Below, one piece after another: positions 24,552 through 31,687 of a stretch of 37,115 nt of DNA. Numbering within the stretch: position 1 is the stretch's first letter; each line of letters begins with the position of its first letter. This stretch comes from a virus: the IMG/VR virus record IMGVR_UViG_3300006480_000001, positions 1 to 37,115 of that record. One strand, 5' to 3'. A program made the translations under genes and the position numbers. The notes under the pieces were generated by a model. The model saw only the letters and a program-made list of their open reading frames with translations. It ran no database searches and was not told the DNA's origin.

Positions 24552-24770
24552 TTAAGTTGGGTAATTTAAATCTCCACCTTTTGCACCATCAAGTAATGGT
24601 ATCTGTAATGATCTAGTTCCCATTCTTCTACCCATAGCAACTTTTGTATCAGCAGCTTGTTTCTTCTTTTGTTTGCCAACAACAACAGCATCAGCAGTAT
24701 CTTCTATAGGAGAATCAACTGGCTCTGGTGCGGGAGTTGGTGGTGGCTTGGGTCTTCCTCCTAAACACAT
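24552..24770 (-). CDS. Small gp7.3-like candidate with MCxGG start
   Basis: A 72-aa protein in three parts: MCLGGRPKPPPTPAPEPVDS, a basic centre KQKKKQAADTKVAMGRR, and the tail GTRSLQIPLLDGAKGGDLNY-PT. The place directly before the portal and the end of type SL-x-(I/V)-x(n)-G-x-G-x-(L/I)-N resemble T7 gp7.3, a small tail protein that ends KKSLSVARSSGGGINI. The resemblance is my own pattern match and may be coincidental. Its first residues MCLGG are nearly the same as those of the next gene upstream (MCMGG). Confidence 0.7.
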   Translation of the reverse strand: MCLGGRPKPPPTPAPEPVDSPIEDTADAVVVGKQKKKQAADTKVAMGRRMGTRSLQIPLLDGAKGGDLNYPT

Positions 24771-24808
24771 AATTAATAAATATTAATTTTTCCTTATACT
24801 AGCATGAA

Positions 24809-25042
24809 CTAAATTAAAGTCTTCCTTTTTGTTTGCGTTAGCTTTTGTGCTGTAGCAATAGTTGGATTAGAAAAGTTTTTAGCTTCTTTTTGTTTTGCAA
24901 TCTTCAAAGAATCTGCTGTTTCATTTTTTTTCTTTTTCTTTTCAAGACCTTCTTGTTCACCTGTAACTACGACAGGATCATTTCTAACCTCTCTCTTACC
25001 TTGCAACGCATTAGTTACTCTTTGACCACCACCCATGCACAT
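24809..25042 (-). CDS. Small basic protein with MCxGG start and SLKI motif
   Basis: A 77-aa protein: MCMGGGQRVTNALQGKREVR, a lysine run (LEKKKKKNETADSLKIAKQ) and a Thr/Lys-rich end. It shares the MC(L/M)GG start with its downstream neighbour and the ADSLKI motif with three other small proteins of the window. The start is ATG at 25042, two bases after the stop of the 64-aa gene. About 38 bases separate it from the next gene, with no clear signal. Function unknown; a virion part is likely from position. Confidence 0.7.
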   Translation of the reverse strand: MCMGGGQRVTNALQGKREVRNDPVVVTGEQEGLEKKKKKNETADSLKIAKQKEAKNFSNPTIATAQKLTQTKRKTLI

Positions 25043-25044
25043 AG

Positions 25045-25239
25045 CTAGTTCTCCAATACTCTGTTAGTTAACATAGTTTCTTTTTGTCTAAGTTGCTGTT
25101 CAATTAAATAGTCAACAACAGACCTTTGCCCTGCACGATACCACACTTCTCGATCTGACAGCGATAGGTCTGGGTGTCTGTTAGGAAACACAGCATCTAA
25201 AGCTTGTATAAGTTCGTCAGTAATTACAGGTAAAGACAC
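25045..25239 (-). CDS. 64-aa conserved-type hypothetical, first gene of the head module
   Basis: A small protein with LIQALDAVFPNRHPDLSLSD and REVWYRAGQRSVVDYLIEQQ, a pattern I recall from T7-like cyanophages (SDRExWYxAGQRSVV). The start is GTG at 25239; a stop lies three codons upstream and no ATG is available. There is no Shine-Dalgarno. It is the first gene after the strong terminator and so begins the structural operon. Function unknown. Confidence 0.75.
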   Translation of the reverse strand: MSLPVITDELIQALDAVFPNRHPDLSLSDREVWYRAGQRSVVDYLIEQQLRQKETMLTNRVLEN

Positions 25240-25313
25240 AAAAATTTAAGAGCTATATCTATATTATATGTTAGTCTGTAGATAGCAAGGAGTGGTTACC
25301 TTGTTGCAACGCT
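25240..25313 (-). promoter_or_regulatory. AT-rich leader with possible host-type promoter
   Basis: Between the terminator and the first structural gene, the minus strand has TATAAT at 25268-25263 and TTGCTA at 25288-25283, 14 bases apart, shorter than usual for a sigma-70 promoter; the shifted TAATAT would give 16. There is also a small imperfect inverted repeat with CAAGG and CCTTG arms. The sequence fits a new start of transcription after the terminator, but no T7-type core is seen. Confidence 0.25.
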
Positions 25314-25353
25314 AAGAAAACCTCAAGGGTGTGGTTCCTCTTGGGGTTTTCTT
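25314..25353 (-). terminator. Strong terminator closing the DNA-metabolism operon
   Basis: Arms 25353-25340 and 25327-25314 form a 14-base stem with a single G-T wobble (AAGAAAACCCCAAG against CTTGAGGTTTTCTT on the minus strand) and a 12-base loop. The 3' arm carries the run GGTTTTCTT. It begins at the last base of the exonuclease stop codon and is nearly symmetric, so it could work in both directions. It divides replication genes from head genes. Confidence 0.82.
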
Positions 25354-26087
25354 TATGGGTTCCAAAGTTTTACTTCTCCTGTATTGTAATCATAATCTCC
25401 TTCTCTTAATATTCTTGTAAGTCTTGCGTTCAAGATAGCATCAGCAATGGTGTAACCTTTCTTTGTATATGTCTCCTGTACCTTAAACCATAGTGCTTCT
25501 TTGGTATCAGGTGTACTAGCTAAAGTCTTTGAAGCAGTAACCATACCCATACCTTTGATACCTAGTATTCCGTCACCTGCATCACCAGCTAACGACATCT
25601 CAAACCAATGCCTGTCTGCTTTTTTGTTTGTTATATGTTCTATCGAATCATCAGCTATAAGTTTGCATGGTAGTGTTCTCATATCTTTATCTACTGAAAC
25701 TATTATTGGGTCTTTGTATCTGCCATTGGTAGCAAGCAAACCAAGTACGTCATCACCTTCTAGGTTTTCATAAGCTACAGTTTCATATCTTTTTTTTACT
25801 TCTTTGATGACACTCTTGAGTGCTAGTGGTTTACGTTTACCTATCCTATTGATCTTGTACTCAGGGAATATCTCATGTCTAAATGTAGGGTAAGAAGTAA
25901 AGCACATAACTATGTCGTGCTTACTGTCAGCAATAGTTCTATAAACGTCTAGTCTGTTCTCTATCAGATTAAGTATGTCTCTTTCATCAGAGTGAAGAGT
26001 ATGCTCCCAATCATTCCATCTTGTGTCTTGTTCACACGCACAGCAAGAATTGTAGATCAACCAATCAGCATCAATAAGTAAAGTCAT
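25353..26087 (-). CDS. 5'-3' exonuclease (T7 gp6-like)
   Basis: A 244-aa flap-nuclease-family exonuclease (T7 gp6: 300 aa) for RNA primer removal, host DNA breakdown and recombination. Metal-binding residues are visible: Asp6 in LIDADW, Glu110/Asp112/Asp113 in LEGDDVLG, Asp133/Asp135 in VSVDKDM and Asp169/Asp172 in AGDAGDGILG. The helix-three-turn-helix GIKGMGMVTASKTL is at 176-189. The gene follows primase-helicase by two bases. In T7 the DNA polymerase gene would lie between them; here there is none. Confidence 0.93.
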   Translation of the reverse strand: MTLLIDADWLIYNSCCACEQDTRWNDWEHTLHSDERDILNLIENRLDVYRTIADSKHDIVMCFTSYPTFRHEIFPEYKINRIGKRKPLALKSVIKEVKKRYETVAYENLEGDDVLGLLATNGRYKDPIIVSVDKDMRTLPCKLIADDSIEHITNKKADRHWFEMSLAGDAGDGILGIKGMGMVTASKTLASTPDTKEALWFKVQETYTKKGYTIADAILNARLTRILREGDYDYNTGEVKLWNP

Positions 26088-26089
26088 AG

Positions 26090-27694
26090 CTAAATAAAAT
26101 CCTCATATACAACAAGCCGACCTGTCTTCTGGTCGTACAATAATTTATCTACTTCTCCTGTCATTCCAGTATGTCTTGATTTCAACACCTTTAGTTGTAA
26201 TCGCTGTCTCTCACTAGCTTCTCCTGTCTGGTTTCTTGATGCAGATAACACGACATCAGATAACTGAAGGAGACTATGCGACCCTCTCAAGTCAGATGTA
26301 TCTACCTCTCTGCCAGACTCATGTGATTGTCCTTGTGGTCTGCGTAAATGGCTGACTAATACAATAGCTATACCAGTTGCTTCACTCAAACTTCTAAGCT
26401 TGGTCATTATTATATCTATTGCTTTGCGTTCATTATCTAACTCTAAGCCTGACAAAACTATACTAATGTGATCTAATATGACTACCTTTACTCCATCAAC
26501 AGTAGCTAAATATCTTATCTGTTCTAGTAATACATCAGGCTCAAGACTACCGAAATGATTGTATAAAAAAAGATTGCGTGTTGATGTGAGGTTATCAAAC
26601 GCAATCCGCAGATCATCTTTAGTTATGCCATCTTCATTTAAGTGCAAAGGAATGTTTAAGTCAATACCTACTAGACCTTGAAGAGTTCTTTGTACTGATT
26701 CTTCTAACCCAATGTAACCAACCTTTATCTTTCTTTTTAAGAAGTGGTGGCATAGCTCCCTGCATATCGTGGACTTACCTGCACCACTAGCACTAGCTAC
26801 TGTAAAGATCTGACTAGGAAACAAACCTCTTGTATATTCATTTAGCTTTGGAAATGGAAAGTCTGATACAGGCTTACTTGTTTCTTTAGTAAACAAATCC
26901 CAAGCGTCTGCTGCATTGATAAGAGAGTCAGGTCTTACTGGTCTAGCTTTCCATAGCCTATCTTTGACTAGCTCACCTTCTCCTGATACAAGATGATCGT
27001 TAACGTCATTACGATCTAGTCTAGCTATAGCAACCTTACCTCTTGGCAATACCTCCATACATTTTTCTGCTGCTTTATTACCTGCTTCATCATTGTCAAA
27101 GCAAATAACAATACGACAAAAACTATCAAGCCATTTGTAGTTTGCTGCTAAGTACTTGGCTGCTGACTGCACTCCTGATGGTATAGATACACATGGAAAC
27201 TTATTACCTTGTATCTGACTAGCACTCATGCAATCAATCTCTCCTTCACATACAGTTAAAAAGACAGAACCATTACCTCCATGTTGTCTCCATAGATGCT
27301 GACCCCATAGCTGTACCTTTGACATATCTCCTATCCATATAAACTTCTTATCTTGAAAGCGTATGTGCTGTGCAACATCATTACCTTTCTGATCTTTATA
27401 TGTAGCTACTTGTACTGGCTGTCTTCTGTACTCTGACATACCATAACCAAATAGTTCTGAAGTCTCCTTAGTGATTCCACGTTTAGGTAAAGCAATCGGT
27501 GTTACCTTAAGTAACTGTGGGTTTGGTTTGTAAATAGGAATGATCTTACTGGTCACTTGCTTTTCTTTTTTGTTTGGGTAGTAGGTGTAGCCACAGTCCA
27601 TAGTGAAACAATGGTGGTGTCCGTCATCAAAGACAGCACAGTTTTTTTTACCGCACTCAGGGCAAACTATTTTGTTTTTGTATTGGCTCTTCAT
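26090..27694 (-). CDS. Bifunctional primase-helicase (T7 gp4-like)
   Basis: A 534-aa protein (T7 gp4: 566 aa). The N-terminal zinc finger has Cys11, Cys14, Cys29 and Cys34 (CPECGKKNC, HHHCFTMDCGY). The TOPRIM primase core has Glu150 in TVCEGEID and Asp200/Asp202 in CFDNDEAG. The DnaB-type helicase domain starts near 285 with Walker A SASGAGKST at 301-309, VVILDHIS as Walker B and SHLRRPQGQSHE as motif H4-like. I chose ATG at 27694; a longer form from TTG at 27748 would overlap the small upstream gene more. It should unwind DNA and make primers for a polymerase that is not encoded nearby. Confidence 0.94.
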   Translation of the reverse strand: MKSQYKNKIVCPECGKKNCAVFDDGHHHCFTMDCGYTYYPNKKEKQVTSKIIPIYKPNPQLLKVTPIALPKRGITKETSELFGYGMSEYRRQPVQVATYKDQKGNDVAQHIRFQDKKFIWIGDMSKVQLWGQHLWRQHGGNGSVFLTVCEGEIDCMSASQIQGNKFPCVSIPSGVQSAAKYLAANYKWLDSFCRIVICFDNDEAGNKAAEKCMEVLPRGKVAIARLDRNDVNDHLVSGEGELVKDRLWKARPVRPDSLINAADAWDLFTKETSKPVSDFPFPKLNEYTRGLFPSQIFTVASASGAGKSTICRELCHHFLKRKIKVGYIGLEESVQRTLQGLVGIDLNIPLHLNEDGITKDDLRIAFDNLTSTRNLFLYNHFGSLEPDVLLEQIRYLATVDGVKVVILDHISIVLSGLELDNERKAIDIIMTKLRSLSEATGIAIVLVSHLRRPQGQSHESGREVDTSDLRGSHSLLQLSDVVLSASRNQTGEASERQRLQLKVLKSRHTGMTGEVDKLLYDQKTGRLVVYEDFI

Positions 27695-27812
27695 TTTTGT
27701 ATGTTCTTTTTGGCAAGTGCAATAAATAATCGTGTGGCGGTAAGTCAATTAAATGACCACATTCTTTAACGTGTTCTTGAATTGTGTATTCGCCAGCTTT
27801 GTAATCTTTCAT
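27657..27812 (-). CDS. 51-aa protein linking endonuclease and primase-helicase genes
   Basis: A small protein: KDYKAGEYTIQEHVKECGHL, then IDLPPHDYLLHLPKRTYKN and a polar end. The ATG at 27812 overlaps the endonuclease stop (ATGA), and its 3' end overlaps the primase-helicase start by 38 bases in another frame. These couplings are the best evidence that it is translated. A Cys and three His might bind metal. I do not recognise the family. Confidence 0.55.
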   Translation of the reverse strand: MKDYKAGEYTIQEHVKECGHLIDLPPHDYLLHLPKRTYKNEEPIQKQNSLP

Positions 27813-28195
27813 AAGTACCAATCATCAGGAATAAATTTATCGCAGTATTGAAACCCATGTCTCTCACACCACTTGGCGTAAGAGATAGAGTTCTTGGCTT
27901 TGGATAGTTTGGTTCTGCTATTTTGAAAACAGAACCTTATATCTAAGTCGGGTCGTTTCTCCTTAATCGCAAGATGTTTGCGTCTATCTTCTTTCGAGAA
28001 GTAGCCCTTCGTTTCAACAATAAAATTGTTGAGGATAAAGTCAGGGCGATAGGTGCAAGTGATTTCATAGTCAATGCTGAGAGTTTCATAGGTAAAGATA
28101 ATTTTCTTTTTGGTTAAGTTGTCAGCAAATTGACTTTCAAATTTACTTTTGTATTTAGAAGTCGGCTGCTGTTGACGCAGTACTTTTCTCTTCAT
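27809..28195 (-). CDS. Endonuclease I, Holliday junction resolvase (T7 gp3-like)
   Basis: A 128-aa nuclease (T7 gp3: 149 aa) that resolves branched DNA and helps break down host DNA. The catalytic set is present: Glu20 in SKFESQF, Asp52 in YRPDFIL, and Glu61/Lys63 in IVETKGYF. Further matches to T7 are DRRKHL, RPDLDIRFCF and SRTKLSK. The ATG at 28195 gives a start like that of T7 gp3; a longer frame from 28243 would add residues encoded inside the ssDNA-binding gene. It overlaps that gene by 41 bases. Confidence 0.94.
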   Translation of the reverse strand: MKRKVLRQQQPTSKYKSKFESQFADNLTKKKIIFTYETLSIDYEITCTYRPDFILNNFIVETKGYFSKEDRRKHLAIKEKRPDLDIRFCFQNSRTKLSKAKNSISYAKWCERHGFQYCDKFIPDDWYL

Positions 28196-28811
28196 AACTA
28201 CTTGGTGGTGCTGCTTCAAAGTCTGGGCTACCTGTCCATTCAACGTGCTTTCTAACTATGACTTGTAAAGGTTGGCATCTGATACCGACACCATTAGCAC
28301 CTGCGTCATAGCCACTACACTTCATAGACATCTGGCCTTCTGTCATAGGACTAATCTTTTCATACTCTTTCTTTTCTTCATCTGACATAAGACGTAGTGG
28401 GTCTTCGTTAGCCCAGAAAGTAACAGGTGGATTAGTCCATACATCACCATTTTGTTTTACCCCACCAGCTTTTTTATTGGTCTTGATGACTAAGTAATCA
28501 TCTTCTGTTGTCCAAGGTAAGCTTGGTTCTCCAAACTTATTTTTGGTAAGAGTAAACTTTCTATCTGGATAGTATTCTTTTAACGCTGCTTTCCATCTAT
28601 CAAGCAAGCCTTCAAGCTGCTCAATAATATGTTCAACCGCATCAACTTCCCTACCCATTTCATCTTTCATCATTATGCCTTTCTTAATAAGACATTCTGC
28701 TTTATATTTCTTGACACCCTTGTACTCGTCAGGGGTTACAAGATATGAATACCTAAAGTTAGTAGGATTCGGTGTGACTATTTTAATAGTCTCTGGCTTG
28801 AGATCTTCCAT
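28155..28811 (-). CDS. ssDNA-binding protein (T7 gp2.5-like)
   Basis: A 218-aa protein (T7 gp2.5: 232 aa) that should coat single-stranded DNA and contact the replication proteins. Visible parts are FRYSYLVTPDEYKGVKKYKA, KFGEPSLPWTTEDDYLVIK and WANEDPLRLMSDEEKKEYE. As in T7, the protein ends in a phenylalanine (TASTAADF), the residue that in T7 binds the polymerase and helicase, although the tail here is less acidic. It is the first gene after RNA polymerase, with a 74-base gap. Confidence 0.88.
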   Translation of the reverse strand: MEDLKPETIKIVTPNPTNFRYSYLVTPDEYKGVKKYKAECLIKKGIMMKDEMGREVDAVEHIIEQLEGLLDRWKAALKEYYPDRKFTLTKNKFGEPSLPWTTEDDYLVIKTNKKAGGVKQNGDVWTNPPVTFWANEDPLRLMSDEEKKEYEKISPMTEGQMSMKCSGYDAGANGVGIRCQPLQVIVRKHVEWTGSPDFEAAPPSSYEEKSTASTAADF

Positions 28812-28885
28812 GTTTGATACCTTGGTTTGGTTTCCGTTTTAATGCGTCTATAAAAGACGTTCCCTAACTATACCTTGATCTCTTG
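28812..28885 (-). promoter_or_regulatory. Intergenic leader after RNA polymerase, possible middle promoter
   Basis: The 74 bases between RNA polymerase and the ssDNA-binding gene contain GGTATAGTTAGGG on the minus strand (near 28874-28862), which shares TATAGTTA with the promoter at 22821-22843, though only 9 of 17 positions match the T7 consensus. Downstream is a small hairpin, CGTCT/AGACG with a five-base loop. A promoter here would serve the replication genes. No Shine-Dalgarno precedes the next ATG. Confidence 0.35.
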
Positions 28886-31282
28886 CTATGTAAATATATA
28901 TGGTGCTGTCAACACATCTGTAATATCATAGTCTCCCATATCTAGTGCTGCTGGTAACTTATTTGTATCACTTAGTTGTTGTGTTGTTTGGTGGTATAAA
29001 TTATCTAGATTGTTGTCGCTATAAATGTTAAAGAAACTTTGCTTTACACATTCGATAAACCTTTGAAGTTCACTAGCTGGACTTCCATAGCAATCATGTA
29101 TGACACAAAAGTTTTTTAATCCATGCTTGCTTGCTTCAACTAAACTCATGTGGCAATGTGCAGCATCAAGACTATGTATATAATTACTAGGAAAACCCTG
29201 TGCCTGTTTGCGTTTATCTATCTTAGTAGTATCTGGTTCAGCAAGACTCAGCCTTACACTTGAGTTACTTAGTTTAGTCTTTACTCTTTTAACATCATTC
29301 TTGTAATAGTTCTGTTGTACAAGAAACCCTGATGGTGTATGCCAAGAGATAGGTTTGTTTTCTTTGTTAAAACATAACGCTGTAGTCTGTAAGTACTTCA
29401 ATACTTCATAGCTTTCTGGGGTTACATACTGAACTGCCTGTTCAATCATGGTTGCAAGATAAAAATTATTCTTAAAATTTTTTGCGATAAAAACATCTTC
29501 ATTAACAAAGTATCTTTCTATGTAGTTTGCTATGCCGAATGTAGTTGAGTTATATGGAATCATAAGTACAGGTTTCTTTATGAACTTTCTTGTCAACTTA
29601 TCTTTCTGTGCGTACCAGATTGGTGCTTCCTCTGCCTTGTCATACTTCAATAGCATCAAGAGAACATCAAGTATTTGTTTATATAAATCCTGTGGTTGTT
29701 TAACATTTTGTAGGTTAACTTTGTTAGCTAAATGTTGATTAGATATAAGACCTGCTATGTGTTGATACCCATTGTTTGTACCATCAAGGCAGCAAACATG
29801 ATGTGATATATAACCATACCCTTCGCATTGAAACTCGCACCACTCCTTACACCAAGACAAAAATTGGAATGGCTCTTTTGCTTTACCCCATATACCAACA
29901 CTACCTATCGGGTCTTTATAAACTTCTTCTGCTAGATCAGTACCTTCTATGTAAGCCCACTCTAATCTTTCTTCGTATGTATGTTTGCTCATACCCCAAT
30001 GATTGGCTCCGCTAATCGCCAGCCAGTTCAAGTCTTGTTTAGTTTTAATCTCTGCACCTTCATAGAATCTATGCAGCCCTCTAGCTATGTCATTACCTTG
30101 TGGGTGGAAGTGTGCAGTTAGTGGGTACATACGACCAGTAAAATCAAATTGATAAACGTGATAAAATTTTTCGCCACAATATCTTTTTGCTGTATCAATC
30201 ATGGATAGTATCTGATAACGCTTGACCATATTCTGTGCGTTCATATCATGTATTAAAGAAGCTAAGTATCTCCACTCCTTTCGTGATTGCTTATTGGTAT
30301 CTATATCGAGTGGTTTTGTTGGCAGTTCTGCAAGCTCCCTATCTATTAATGAACCAACCTCTATTCGTTCCTCCCAACAGTATTCAAGAGTTTCTAGTAC
30401 AAACTGATTTACACCCCAAGCTGTCTGACTCGCCAGAGTTAACGCTTTCAGACTTGTTGTTAAGTCTTCTCCTCGTAGTGTGTTTAGGTAGTCTTGATTA
30501 GAACTCTTGATTGCTTTTGTTTTTAGTCTGTCTGTAAAGTAACCACCATTGTCAATCGACTTCCAAGGGCGAGGTACATCAAGACAAGGTAGGTAGATAG
30601 GAAAGGCAGCAATCCTATTTGATCTACCCTGCCTTATATATTTCATAAACCTTTCAGTAAAAACTACATAGTTTGTTGTACCTTTACCTACCTTTTTGTT
30701 TATAAGGTTGACCATATTTATTTTTATCATTATCAACTCGATCAACTTCAGCCCAACCTTAAGTTTATTACCCCTTGTCCAAGTCTGAAACTCATGGCCT
30801 TTACTGTTCATGTGATAGACCATAAGGTTTCTTTTGTAGCCCTCGTTCTTGGTATCTCTGGTATGTTTCTTTATGTTCTTAAAATGTTTAGGGTCTAGCT
30901 CTTCAAACTTAGTAAACCTAAGTTCGTCTTCTAGCATCTGCCCTATCTTGAGTGCAGTAGATACAGTTGTCTTTAACTGCGAAGCATTATCTAGTAATAC
31001 TTTGAAAGCAATAAAGGCAACTACATCTACGTCTGGGAACTGAGAAAGAAACAAAGCAGAGACAGCTTTAACTCCTACCTTACCGCTAAGACTTTCATCT
31101 ATATGATCTTGTATTGCTTTGCTTAACTTCTGTAGTCCTGACTCTATGATGTTGCGAGCATAATAGTTCTCGGACTCCCTGCCCTTCTCTATATTTTTAT
31201 TTTGTTTACTGATCTTGTTATAGGCTGAGATGCTAGAGATACTTTGCTCTAGCTCTAGTTGTTTCTTGCTAGGCTCAACCAT
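28886..31282 (-). CDS. Single-subunit DNA-directed RNA polymerase (T7 gp1-like)
   Basis: A 798-aa phage RNA polymerase (T7: 883 aa), shorter mainly in the N-terminal part. The catalytic residues can be placed: Asp500 in CCLDGTNNGYQH, Arg565 and Lys569 in TRKFIKKPVLMIPYNS, Tyr577, His703 in NYIHSLDAAHCH, and Asp730 in CVIHDCYGSP. The FTGRMYPLTAHFHPQGNDIA segment matches T7 RGRVYAVSMFNPQGND. It reads the promoters described at 105 and 22821. The gene overlaps the 58-aa gene by eight bases and lies right after the integrase cluster. Confidence 0.97.
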   Translation of the reverse strand: MVEPSKKQLELEQSISSISAYNKISKQNKNIEKGRESENYYARNIIESGLQKLSKAIQDHIDESLSGKVGVKAVSALFLSQFPDVDVVAFIAFKVLLDNASQLKTTVSTALKIGQMLEDELRFTKFEELDPKHFKNIKKHTRDTKNEGYKRNLMVYHMNSKGHEFQTWTRGNKLKVGLKLIELIMIKINMVNLINKKVGKGTTNYVVFTERFMKYIRQGRSNRIAAFPIYLPCLDVPRPWKSIDNGGYFTDRLKTKAIKSSNQDYLNTLRGEDLTTSLKALTLASQTAWGVNQFVLETLEYCWEERIEVGSLIDRELAELPTKPLDIDTNKQSRKEWRYLASLIHDMNAQNMVKRYQILSMIDTAKRYCGEKFYHVYQFDFTGRMYPLTAHFHPQGNDIARGLHRFYEGAEIKTKQDLNWLAISGANHWGMSKHTYEERLEWAYIEGTDLAEEVYKDPIGSVGIWGKAKEPFQFLSWCKEWCEFQCEGYGYISHHVCCLDGTNNGYQHIAGLISNQHLANKVNLQNVKQPQDLYKQILDVLLMLLKYDKAEEAPIWYAQKDKLTRKFIKKPVLMIPYNSTTFGIANYIERYFVNEDVFIAKNFKNNFYLATMIEQAVQYVTPESYEVLKYLQTTALCFNKENKPISWHTPSGFLVQQNYYKNDVKRVKTKLSNSSVRLSLAEPDTTKIDKRKQAQGFPSNYIHSLDAAHCHMSLVEASKHGLKNFCVIHDCYGSPASELQRFIECVKQSFFNIYSDNNLDNLYHQTTQQLSDTNKLPAALDMGDYDITDVLTAPYIFT

Positions 31283-31451
31283 TTTTTTTTCTTTCTTTTT
31301 GTATGTAATCGTGTAGCTTCCAAAGTTTTTTTGTAAGTGGTGTATCTGGAATCTTTTTTTCTTTTAAGAGTCGTTGTTGAACTGAATCAACAGCAATTAA
31401 TATTGACCACTCTATGTCAAATAATTGTGTTTCAGTAAGTTCAATCTTCAT
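31275..31451 (-). CDS. 58-aa helical protein coupled to RNA polymerase
   Basis: A small protein: KIELTETQLFDIEWSILIAV, then DSVQQRLLKEKKIPDTPLTK and KLWKLHDYIQKERKKNG. The ATG overlaps the upstream stop (TGATG), and its own stop lies eight bases inside the RNA polymerase gene. The end LWKLHDYIQKE resembles LKKLHDIQTKH of the 78-aa neighbour, so the two may be diverged duplicates. Function unknown. Confidence 0.65.
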   Translation of the reverse strand: MKIELTETQLFDIEWSILIAVDSVQQRLLKEKKIPDTPLTKKLWKLHDYIQKERKKNG

Positions 31452-31687
31452 CAGTTCAACTTCTCCTTTTTCTTCTTAGGTTTAAGTGTTTGTTTGTTAT
31501 ATTCTTCAGCGTGTTTTGTTTGAATATCATGTAATTTTTTTAATATCTTTGTTACTTCAGGTTGATTTTCCGTATCACTAAACCTATGAATTTTGTAATC
31601 ATATTCAAGAGTTCTCAAGGCTGATCTAATGATTCTAAATTCCTTGTAAGTACATTTAATTATGTACTCGTCATACTTAACTGCCAT
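31451..31687 (-). CDS. 78-aa helical protein downstream of integrase
   Basis: A small protein with KYDEYIIKCTYKEFRIIRSA, LRTLEYDYKIHRFSDTENQ, VTKILKKLHDIQTKHAEEYN and a lysine-rich end. Both its start and its stop are coupled by TGATG overlaps, to the integrase before it and the 58-aa gene after it. The four genes from integrase to RNA polymerase thus form one tightly joined unit. Function unknown; the two-helix look resembles that of its 58-aa neighbour. Confidence 0.72.
   Translation of the reverse strand: MAVKYDEYIIKCTYKEFRIIRSALRTLEYDYKIHRFSDTENQPEVTKILKKLHDIQTKHAEEYNKQTLKPKKKKEKLN

Noticed and set aside
27695-27748. N-terminal extension of the primase-helicase from TTG at 27748
   Set aside because: The ATG at 27694 is directly before the zinc finger, and the extra residues would run in the coupled 51-aa gene.
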